DNA from: Hanleya hanleyi
Taxonomy: Eukaryota > Mollusca > Polyplacophora > Lepidopleurida > Hanleyidae
DNA: 64,000 nucleotides
Assembly (NCBI GenBank): GCA_036873755.1
Contig: JAVTVY010020328.1
Coordinates: 1-64,000 of the forward strand
Direction: 5' to 3'
The notes beneath the pieces were generated by a model. The model saw nothing but the letters and a program-made list of their open reading frames with translations, ran no database searches and had not been told where the DNA came from. Shown one piece after another: positions 29,701 to 41,700 of the stretch. How positions within the stretch are numbered: the stretch's first letter is position 1; the number at the start of each line of letters is the position of its first letter. A program made the position numbers and the translations under genes.

Positions 29701-32700
29701 AACTGTTGGTGGAAGTTTTGTAGCCATTTCGCTTATTCGCGGCCACAATCGATCAAACAAATCCCAAAATCAGACGAGCGCGCCAACAACAAAATGTCCG
29801 TCGACACATCCACACACAGCTGTATCCGCCGCTGTGATTGGTCAGTATTTACACACAGCTGTAGAAATTTAACCAATTAATTTATAAGCGAGGACGTTTC
29901 GGTCCTCGGTTAAATCCGAACCAAGTTTAACTCCTTTGCCAGAAGAGCTCGCACACTTCCGGATTTTCGTGATCGAAACGTCTTGCGTTTTCATGGAAAG
30001 TTAGTAGAGGTAAATAAAGATTATTCCATACGATAAATTCAAGAAGCGCGAAAAATAGAGCCCTTAAATTTTGATTCAGGCGCGCGATTGAGCGCTTTCG
30101 CTCTCGCGCTTCTTAAATCTGAAGCACTGTAACGTCACTTTCAACACTATTTCAGTCATATCACGACGTTTGGTTCCTATTCCTTTTCACACCCGGAAAC
30201 CCCACAGGGTAGGGTCCTATGCCTTTTCACACCCGGAAACACGGGTGTCCCAGTTAGTCACCTCCTACCACAAGCTCTCCTAGGGGCCGAGGCCTATTCT
30301 TCCCATGGCCTGGAGTGTGCATAACGACACCCCAGATCAATCCCCGGGAGCCCCACGGGGCGGATTCTACAACAAACCACCATCAGCAATGCAACATGTT
30401 ATCCAGCAATTAACCAAGACAATTTTTTTATTTTTTTCGTAGTCGCCAACTTTGAAATTGGCAAGACAGGTAGCAAATTCTTATTTTATTTGTTTCAGTT
30501 TCATTGGAAATATAAGTATCAGACAAGACTTCTGTATTGGTATATGATTTCAAAGTTTCTGTTACAATATTTATTCTAATTATTCTGACAGCAAAAATAA
30601 GGCGACTGTGGAGAGAAATTCTGAAAATTTTCTACAAATTCCACTAGCTGCATGTATCTTTGCAGTTCTTGGGATAACTAACATATCCATGCCACAGTAT
30701 TTAGACTCAGTTGACAAAAAGATGGATTTTTTTTCTAATTCAAAGTCTAAAAATGCTGTTTGAAAAATTTGAAGAAATAGGGTACGGTACTATTTTAAGA
30801 TTATTACAATGGCATGCATGCCAATCAAACACATTTTCTACACTGCAAATTATGGATGGGTAGGATTATATAAAGCATGAGGTTTATTTTCAATGACATC
30901 AGCTTTGATAAAAACATTACATTTGGGTTAAGGGCTGTTCGGAGTTCCAGAAAAAAGAACATGGGATGGGGCAATTCAATTTCACGGTATACGATTTGTG
31001 GGTGTTTTAAAGTCCCCAAAATCAGAAAGATGGGAAAAATTATATACGAGTGGTTGGGACTTTTTTTTCCTGGAACAGCCCTATGTCAAACTCAAGCAGG
31101 TCGGGGAAAACAGGGTTCTCCAATTTTGGAGGTAAAAAAGCGCTTTTTCTTGAATAACTTTGAAAATATGAACAAAGTTGCATTTTTTTGGTTAATAGCG
31201 CATAAATTCATATATTTTCACATTGATTTATGTGTTTTGAAGAAATTGTTGCCCAATCACTTCAGGGGATAGAAAGTGGTCTATTGTTTATTTTTCAAAC
31301 AAATTAACTACAAATCCGATCAAAGGTAAAATGTGTTAACATATGTACATGTAACTTTTCAGAAAATTTATGTGCCATTACAAAAAGAAAAGCAAATTTA
31401 TTCATAGTTCAAGAAAAACATCTTTTTTACCTCCAAAATTAATGAGAGCCATCATTTCCCCCTAAATGTTAAGTGGCATAGCATTAATTCATAAGGCCAG
31501 AAATAATATTATTTATGTTGTGTATCGTAAATACAACTTGCATGAATTGTTAAATCAGAGGGAAGAGACGAAACTACAACACTTGTCTTGACTCATTAAT
31601 TCATGTAATTACTATACCTGAAGCAACCAGTAACTTCGTCTGTGAAATGTTGGAAGTATGGCCGAGTGGACATAGGAGCCATATATGCACTGTAAAGTGA
31701 AGGAATAAATATTCATGACAGCAGATAACCATACAAATGTGAATATCATATCAGATTCTTTAATCTTCATTCTTCATTTCCTGAATATTTGTAAACAACA
31801 ACAAAAATCCTCTGATGCTCCTCCAAGTATGCTTGACAAGGTATTTTGGTATATTGTTATTTCTCAAAATTTTAGGATATTCAGATTCTGTCAACATGGT
31901 AAATTAACATAATGAAGCTAAGGAAATCCCTAGAGCTGATAATCCAATCACAGGAAGTGGAAATTCCCCATCATAAAATCTGGAGGTGATCAAATTTATT
32001 AGAACAGGAAGTTGACAAAATGGTTTAAAATCATGCACATAATCGATTATTTCATCGTTATTTCATTGATTTTAGAGGGTGATCCAATTTCAGGGCTCCC
32101 ACTGACCAATAGCCAAAATATAGGGACATAATGGCCAAAATATAGGGTAAATATAGGGATATAATGACCCAAAAATAGGGCAAATCCAGAAAACAGGGCA
32201 TTACAGTCAACAAAAGGGATAATTACTTGTTAATTACAATCTCATATGATCAGTGTTTCTATCCAAAAACAACCTGTACTCATCACTGGGACAAGGTAGT
32301 AAAGAAGAATCACAATATAATTTAGCTTGGACATTTCTGACTCGGTTGCATTGTTATTTTGGAGGATTTAAATAAGCCAACTATTCGTGTATATGTATCA
32401 CAATGAATACAAGGTCAGAGCTGCGCGAAAAAGCACGAATAATCCTGAAAATATAGGAATAATAGGGCAAAATCGGTCAAATTTGAGAAAATATAGGAAA
32501 AAATAGGGGAGAGCAGAAAATATAGGGAAAAATAGGGCCAGTGAGAGCCCTGCAATTTATAAGACCCACCGATTGAATTTTGTCTCCAAAATTGGGGGTG
32601 ATTGAATTTTTATAGAGGGATTGAATTATTAGGGGGATTACTTTTCTGTAAATTTACTGTCTGGAAACTGATGCTCATTTTTTCTATAGTCCAGGCCCCA

Positions 32701-35700
32701 CTTCTGAGGGATTATTAGAGTAGAATCAGTACTGTTGAGTAGAAATAATATATTTCCTGCAGTACCTGCTTGGTGTGTTTTTATGTAGTACACTCTGCAA
32801 CCATATATTCCATGTGTATTGCTACGATTATAATTATCTCAAGCATGTGTCGGAGTCAGAATCGTTGGAGGCTTTTTGAAGCATGGCTGCAGAGCATACT
32901 ATTCCATGGAGAAGTATAAAACATAAATGTATAAAATCATATACTCAGCCGATCAGGGTAGTACCAGTCTAACACACGAGCTAAAAAGGTCTACACATTG
33001 AAATCCTGATCGGAATACGTCATATTTGGTCACATGTGAATCCCGACAGTACCTCAATCCCCTGGACCTTCAGCTTCATGTGGTCCTCTCGTATGGTCTT
33101 CCCAGCTTTTCGTTTTTTCCAGCAGTACCCGTCGCGACGATGACGCACCTTGTTCCGATTGTAGAGCAGCATAGACCCACTGACAGGCCTTGAAAGAAAA
33201 AGCAACATGTTCAAAGACTAAGCAAATGTGTGCTAGGAAACATGGCAGTGTGACTAATGTCACAGGACCTACGAAGTAGGGTTTGATATGATTTAAGTGT
33301 GTACTTTGACCTATTAGGAATGTTTTCCCCAATTTCGAGGTTTATAGGTCACCTAAGTAGGTCAAATTTACAAATAACCAAGGCAGGGTTAACAAAACAT
33401 CTGCGATGCTATTGATGGTGTATCCTCATCAACACTCCCATTAATTCAGGCCTCATTTCTCTCTGTCTTCCCCTATCAGAGGCTAATATACGCACCTGAT
33501 TTTCAGCTCCCATTGCTGCCATTCTTTGTGTTTGTCAAAGGCTATTAACAGGGAGGCAATTTCCTGAAAACAGCAGAGTAAATGTAGGTTAGAACTGTTC
33601 AACCCGATATCTTGCACCCACAGATGCAATATGAGCTAAAACCTCAGATCAAAGTCTTTCATCACAGGCACAAAGCTCAATAATGATACCTAATTTGTTT
33701 AAAGGTTCTACCAAATACCCACTACACACTTTACACGAAAACACACAGAAAAGCTGTGTGAATGGTTGGTTGGTTGTTTGAAGTTTAATGTGGCACCTAA
33801 TCTTATTGGTCACACGGCGACGATGACCCAAACAAACATACCCTAACAAAACCCTAACCCTAATAAAAACCTAAAAAGTCAAAATAAATTGAATTTTGAA
33901 TTTTTAAAATTAGGCTCTACAGACACTGGCGATCACAATGGATCGTCAGAGAATCTAATTTGTTTAAGCTGTGTGAAGAACAAGTTGATATTTTTTTTTC
34001 CTATGAAGTATGACATCAAATTGGATTTATTAACACAATAAAACAGATGTGGTGAAAAACGTATTGAAGCCGTAACCTCTGACCCAAGACGTCAGACTCG
34101 GATTACGATCACGTCATACAATATCGACTAGTCAGACTTTGTGTTGGACATCCTATCGTGATGTAGGTTACACAAGAATTGAGTATGATGACATCATCAT
34201 GACGTCAACAAAGGCATTACGTTTTAGCTTTGTGACGACGACGATGTTACAATGGAAACGAACGGACAGCATGCGCGAGCATGGCCTGCAAACCAGTCAC
34301 AAAATTCTCGCATCAAAACGGGACAAGTTTGCAGAAAATCTGCTATTCTGCTTGAGGAAATATTTATCATTGTGCATTTTAGAATGGAGTTAATGACCTT
34401 CTTAGTGAATATTATCATGTAATAATCTTTTGATGTTTAGTTTTAGACCTCATTTTTGATTGACAGTCTAAAATTAAACATCGAAAAATAATTACACGAT
34501 AATATTCACGAAGGCGGTCATTGACTCCTAAACAGAAGTGGTAATGAGGGGTTTCAAGTTTATTTATTAAATGTGAAATTCCATGTAACCTCTTATAACA
34601 ATTTAGCATAACAAGCGTTCTGAGAACCCCAACATCTCGCCTTGCGGGGTCATCTGCCGAAGCTGCAGCAGTATTGAAAGCATACATGTAGAGCAAACAA
34701 TAACATCTGGAATAGGTGCAGGGTTTCATACACGTCGTGTTTTGACACCGGTATTCGGTGTCAAAACTCCTGTAAAAACTCAATTTTGCCACCAAAAAAC
34801 TGAAGTCTAAGTGTTTTAGGAGGGAAAAACTGAAATTTTGGGAAAAAACTGAAGTCTCCAAAGGCCAATACTTCGTAATTTCTTAATTTATAATCGAAAG
34901 ATATTGCGGACAAACAATCGGGAAATGGGGAATGCCAGAAAAAATAGGTTGGCATCTTCGGTCATTTCCGTGTGATTCGGTACCGCTCAGTTAAACTTCG
35001 GTTTGCCGATCGCTAATTATTCATGTCTGTTTCCCGAACTGTTATCGGGGTCATGCCGTCGGTAACCCTAAAACCTGTAATCATACTAAATGTATGTGGA
35101 GGTTTCCGAATTGCGCTGTGTGGCGGAAAAAAAATAGCTGGGAAAGTTTGACACGTGGGAATGAATAAGTCCCCAAAGACGTCTAACTCTCCTTGGAATG
35201 GACTGGTAAATATCTGACCATCGCTGAATAGTATTTATGATAAAGCAGACGATGTAATCTTCGCATAGGGCATTTGTTTTCACTCAAAGTTGAACGATCT
35301 TGTGTTGTTGTTGTTGTAAAGAAACTGGCATGTCGTTCGCATGTACGCATTGTACGATGTTGAAACTGAAACCAAAGTTTGATAGTACCGTAGTTTATAA
35401 AGTTTAAATGGATAATTCAAAGACAGCGAACTGATTTAGCCACAATATAAACCTGACTAGATCATTCTGTGATTTAAAGATACATAAAGAAGACTTGAAT
35501 TTTTTTTATACTGTCAAAACTTTTTTAAAATTTAATGAGATGGTGCAAACATGGAGGTAAAATCGGATCAGATTTTTACCTCCATGGTGCAAACAACCAA
35601 AACAACTGAAGTTGATTTTTAAAATTACTAGACTAGGCATCCATTTTCTGGCATTGAATTTAACTGATCTGTCTATTATCCTGAAACAAGTGTCCCACAT

Positions 35701-38700
35701 TAGGGCAGCACAGAAACATTTCAAATGCTTGCCCCATCAACAAAAGTCTGGCGTACTGCATTTACATGATTTAGGCTGGTTAAACAAAATTTCGTGTTTA
35801 GCATCACCGGCCGCCCCCGAAATTTCGTCCGCCCCCCAAAATTTTTTTTTTTTTTTTTTTTGCCTAAAAGTCCGTTTTCGACTCAAATGTCCGTTTCCGA
35901 GGCCCAAGTCCGCATTTTGTAGATAACCGAGCATGCTGAGTTGTGAAGCGTGGGCGCTTCAAAGTTGCGAAAATGCTATTCGTTATCTGCCAAGTTCATT
36001 CATAAAGAATTTCCACATCTATTATCGTACTTGTGGACAACCAACGTTTTGAAAATCTACAATTATGAAGGCAAACAGCAGAGCAGGACGATGGATGCCA
36101 CCTACTTTATTCAGAGCAGAAATTCAACTATTCAGGCAAGGTTTATTGATGATTTTATTCACTAAAAAAAAAAAAAAAAAAAATCCGCCCTCCCTACCCA
36201 GATTTATATAAAAAAAATGATGCTAAACAGGAAATTTATTTTAACCAGCCTTAGGTCAAACGACACGTTATGGGCAAATCCATTCTTTCAATAAGGGTGG
36301 TCAAGTCAAACTGTTTGGCACTTATTTGCAGCCTTCAATAACCAAACATCGTAAACTTATGTATCTGTCTAGAGTCCGCATTATCCTATCAAAAGGGAGC
36401 CAGCTGCCTTCGCGCAATAGTTTACAAAATTGTGCGCCTTTTCAAGCAGAATTCTCTAATTCATTTCATTTTATGAGTTTATGGTCGCCAAGGACTAGCT
36501 GCAGTTATGACAATTGCTTGTCTTCAATCGTGTAATTTTTTTGGCATTGTCTTTTCATCTCTTTTTTTTAATTTCTCTTTTGAATCTGACCCTGGAGTTG
36601 TACTGGACTTTTAATTTTAGTCTGAATATTTGACAAATTTCACATCAAATCTTTTGAAAAAGTTGAAATTCCCACGCAAAAATTATATAATGTAAGATTT
36701 TGAAAGGGAAGTCTGGTCCAGATCCAAGTGGTTTTTAATTAGCGTAGCTGAAACGTTTAAAAACTTGCATACTTAAATTGGACATCATTTGCAAGCCAGG
36801 AACTGATACATCGTGATTCGATTTCATTCAAAATTACTAAGTTTGTAATTTTAAAAATTAATTTGAATTGCCTTGTGTAATCTTGTATTGTTGACATCCA
36901 CAATGTGACATAATGTGCTGAAAATAGATGGTATCTTAGACCTTGGTAAATTAAGAACATAAAACTGAAGATGTTAAATTATCTGTTTGTTGCTTTATTT
37001 TTACAATTCAAATACATAGCGGTATTGACAGGCTCCATTGATGGTCGTATGAAAATTTGTTATATACATTACTCATGGCGGTTGCAAAATTAGAAATAAA
37101 CTCAACAGAACGTAAAAATACTCAATTCAGGTGAAAAAAATATTGAATTTTCAGTATCCGGTGGCAAAAATTTGGACTTCTATGAAACCCTGAGGTGATG
37201 TGGTACAGACAATACAGGGATTCATAGACGTCCATTCTTACTACCGTTTAATGGTAGTAAGAAAATGTCAAAAACTGAATACAGACAGTAAACATGAAGC
37301 TGCGCTATCGAAACCCCTCGGCTCTGAACCCCAGCTATTATAATGTAAGGGTGTCTCCACCAATTGATTGGCTTGTGGGAAGCAATATTTACCCCTGGTA
37401 TTGTAAGTGTACTTTCCTTGAAAAAAAAAAAAAAGTTTTCCTCCCCTTAAATTAATTTGATTCTGGAATAAATTAAAAAAGCTGTATCGATGTCTCACCA
37501 AAACAGCAATACACATGGCTAGATAAATACAGTACATGTATACTAAATGGCACATGTATGTCATTTTCAAAACAGATTTGCAAGCATTCTTTGCATTGTC
37601 TGAGAGAATAAATCAATAAATCAGTCATCCAATCAATAAATAAATGTGATAGTATACTAACATGATATAGAAATAATATGCAAACTTAACATAGGAATTA
37701 GTGGATTTTGTTAGACAAGGGGCATAATTCTGCAAAATACTTTCTGACACGACTCATTTTCGATAGGCATCTAGTGTCATTTTCAAAACAGATTTGCAGG
37801 CATTCTTCGCATTGTGTAAGAGAATAAATCAATAAATCAGTCATCCAATCAATAAATAAATGTGATAGTATACAAACATGATATAGAAATTATATGCAAA
37901 CTTAACATAGGAATTAGTGGATTTTATTAGACAAGGGGCATAACTCTGCAAAATACTTTCTGACACGACTCATTTTCGATAGGCATCTAGTTCAGGTCAA
38001 GAGAAACAACTGTATCACGTTAGGATGTTGTATATGGAACGGTTCTGAAATTATCACAATAACAAATCATAAATGGATTTTTATTTGTAAAAAGGGGCAT
38101 AACCAGAGTTCGAATTTGGCACCTGTCCGTCAGTCCGAGACTGGTAAAAAATCAAACGGACTGGTGTGAGTGACTGAACAACAAGTCCGTCGGACTGGTA
38201 ACAAAAAAGCTCTCAGTTCATTGTGTAAACTATTTGTCTGGATATCTCCGCACAATTTGTAAAGAATGAAAAACGAAATGTCTGTTTTCGGTTACCCGAT
38301 CAAGTTTAAATAAATCGTGTGAGTCTAAAAAAAATTCCAACGAAATCACGACCACGACCGCGTTTTACGACAACAACAACAACCGTAAAGCGGTGCGAAC
38401 ACCGTAAAGTGTGACTGTAATGCAGCATGGCAATGCAGTTTGGCGATCTTTTCAGAAAATAAAGCTCCCAATTCCAGGCCGGGAATCGAGAAATCAGCAC
38501 TATATTCGCTCCAGTCGACCTGATCATGTTTACCAGGACAATTTTAAACATATTCTCCATCAACTTCGAAAGAAATCTACAGATTTTTTGGCTTGAAATG
38601 GCGTTTGTTGAAGCAGTGCAGTCAAAGTCGCCGTCAAAGTCTAGCCGACGGGGTTTATCTTCACACGCGTGCAAGAAATGCACAGTTATTAATTTCTTAT

Positions 38701-41700
38701 TTAGTAGCAACCACCACAGAGCACAAAATATTCATGATGACAAATGTTCCCACATCATCTTTTATTTAATATTAACGGACTAGTAAAAATATTAGCGGAC
38801 TGGTTACATTTTTGGCTCACCAGTCCGGTGGACTGGTTCAAATTTTTCTTAAATTCGAACACTGATAACTCTGCAAAATATTGTCTGAGATGACTCATTT
38901 TCGATAGGCTTCTGATTTACGTGAAGATAAATAGATGTAACAAGTTTGGTTGCCATGCATGAAACGGTTCTGTAGATATCGCGGTAACAGATTTTATTAG
39001 ACAAGGGGCATAACTTTTCAAAACAGATTTGCAGGCATTCTTCGCACTGTGTAAGAGAATAAATCAATAAATCAGTCATCCAATCAATAAATAAATGTGA
39101 TAGTATACAAACATGATATAGAAATTATATGCAAACTTAACATAGGAATTAGTGGATTTTATTAGACAAGGGGCATAACTCTGCAAAATACTTTCTGACT
39201 CGACTCATTTTCGATAGGCATCTGGTTCAGGTCAAGAGAAACAACTGTATCACGTTAGGATGTTGTATATGGAACAGCTCTGAAATTATCACAATAACAA
39301 ATCATAAATGGATTTTTATTTGTAAAAAGGGGCATAACTCTGCAAAATATTGTCCGAGATGACTCATTTTCGATAGGCTTCTGATTTACGTGAAGATAAA
39401 TAGATGTAACAAGTTTGGTTACCATGCATGAAACGGTTCTGTAGATATCGCGGTAACGGACGTACGGATGTACGGACAGCCGTACATGATGACGACAATA
39501 CCCCTAGGCCAAAGTTGGCCGAGGGGTAAAAACTCAAAAGTGTACGTTTTGGGCAAGAAATACTCAATATTTTTGACGAAAACTCAATCCTCGAAATGGT
39601 GCAAATTATTTCAATGATGTGAAATCCATCGCCGATCATTCGACAATCTGGCTTCGAATGTTTGGGGATTTTCAGTTCTAGAAATAATTGCCAAAGTTTG
39701 CCAATAACACGCTTGATACAGAAAGCAGAAGTAAACTCAGGTGTGAGACATGCGCAGATCACGATGATGACGATATAACGACAGGGTCTCGACTACAGTC
39801 ATAGGGCGCACACAGTCTGCGACACGTGCTTTACAACAGAAGATTGGCTAACACCAAATCAAGCGCTCCCATTGGTCGCTGATTGACAGGAAATCTGTAC
39901 AACCTGTGAAGAGCAACTCTGCAGCCCAACATGAACTTGAGCAAGAGACTACATAGCCACGACAAACTCCACGTGCTTTCTGTTTCAGTTGGCGGGACGA
40001 CGGGAATACGAAAACAAATTTACCATGTGGTTTTCTTCGCTGATAGTAGTGCGATACACTTTGAAATAAAACTACCGGCTGTGTTGTAAAGTTAAATTTG
40101 AAAAGAAAACTCTTTTCATTGACGTACATGACAGAAGGAGCTTATGCGGAGTCCAGTTTTCGTTTTTATACTTTCGTAATTTGTGAATCTCCAAAGACTG
40201 ACCTGTCAGTATTCACCATCACACAAACTATATTCAGATTATGGTCGAAATATTGCTAAATGCCTGGACCAAAATGATTTAATAATAAAAATACACTGTT
40301 TTATTATAATTATAAAACTTTTTTAATCGTTGTAAGGACGAAAACAGGAATCTTGAATAAAGTGGCGACAGAGTCCATTTAACCCAGGTTCTGGCGGTTG
40401 CTTACATTGATGACATCCAGCATTTTGTTAAATTCTGCGTAACCTTTTCACGTAACCTTTGGGTAACGCAGTCAAGTTTGGCGTAACCTAACCAATAGGT
40501 TACGCACCTGCAGTACCCGTAACCTTTTTGGGGGTTACGCAATGATCTCTAATGTCATGGCCTGTACCATTGGACTAGATTCTTTTCCATCACACAATGT
40601 TTTTAATTTATGTCCAAATTTAATATCTTCATTATATTTCTCAAGTTAAACATTAACCAACAGAAAACTTCTTAAAATTTTATTTCAGTATTTCATTATA
40701 AGTATCTATGATACGTAAGAACTAAATAAAACACATTACCAGCTTCACCTGAATGCGTTATGAATGTTTAATTATATTTGGATTTTACAGTGAAATGTAT
40801 CAGAGGTGAAGTGTGCCAGACCTGTTGACAGTTTGTGGGTTTATGTGGTGTTTGACTTCAGTATTACAGAAATTATTTGTTAATATCTTAATTGGTAGGG
40901 TGGTAAAAATATCCAAAAACTCAATATCAGCTTGTGGATGGGCCGTAAAAACTTGGAAAAACTCAATTTGAGCATAAAAAAACCTCAGTATTTTGTATTG
41001 GGTAGTAAAAATTTGGACTTCTATGAATCCTTGCAATAATGTCTGGAATAGATTATCTGGTACAGACAATAACATCAGTCCAATGTGGGATTAACGGCAT
41101 ATAAGTTAATCTCATGTAGAATGGATAGGTCAGTCCCATGTGAGATTACTACTGGATAGGCCAGTCCTGTGTAGGATTACTGCTGGATGGACCAGTCCTG
41201 TGTGTTATTACTGATGGCTAGATCAGTCCCCTGTGGGATTTCTGCTGGATACTCCAGTCCCAAGTGGGATTACTGCTGGATAGGCCAGTCATGTCTGGGA
41301 TTACTGCTGGATAGATGAGTCTCGTATGGGATTAATGCTGGATAGGACAGTCCCGTGTGCGATTACTGCTGCATAGGCAGTCCAGTGTGGGATTACTGCT
41401 GCATACAGCAATCCTGTGTGGGATTACGGCTGGGGAGGCCAGTCCCGTGTGGGATTACTGCTGGATAGGCTAAACCTGTGTGGGATTACAGCGGAATCGG
41501 TCAGTCCCATGTAGGATTATGGCTGCATATTGCAGTCAAGTGTCATTACTTCTGGATAGGTCAGTCCTGTGTGAGATTACTGCTGCATAGGCCAGTCCCG
41601 TGTGGGATTACTGCAGGATAGGGCAGTCCCATGTGAGATTACTGCTGGACAGGCCAGTCCGGTCTGGGATTACTGCTGGATAGGTCAGTCCCGTGTGGCA

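Larger units (their letters stand above)
37295..39530 (+). mobile_element. HINE/pearl-like element with ~210-bp repeats
   Basis: 5' end TGAAGCTGCGCTATCGAAAC then CCCTCGGCTCTG; three copies of a unit of about 210 bp; ACGGACGTACGG tail; 3' hairpin CCCCTAGGCCAAAGTTGGCCGAGGGG (39501-39526) then TAAAAAC. The 5' ACCCCTCGGC is complementary to the hairpin arm. The 5' end matches that of the element at 58205. Split by the hAT-like insertion 38104-38864. Confidence 0.8.
37215..41033. mobile_element. hAT-like element, 3819 bp with nested insertions, 5-bp duplication CAATA
   Basis: Left end CAGGGATTCATAGACGTCC, right end GGACTTCTATGAATCCTTG; CAATA at 37210-37214 and 41034-41038. Contains the HINE-like element 37295-39530 and a fragment of a GGTTACG-rich hAT-like element ending at 40564. 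The remaining native sequence is about 1.6 kb and includes 39540-40380, which has no recognised gene. Confidence 0.8.

Noticed and set aside
33838..33864. CCCTAAC-like short tract resembling telomere repeat
   Set aside because: Only about three degenerate units of CCTAAC, far too few for an interstitial telomere.
39848..40129. 93-codon minus-strand ORF in the interior of the 37215 hAT-like element
   Set aside because: No domain recognised and no start context; it lies in non-autonomous element sequence. A CCAAT-like ATTGG nearby is not enough to call a gene.
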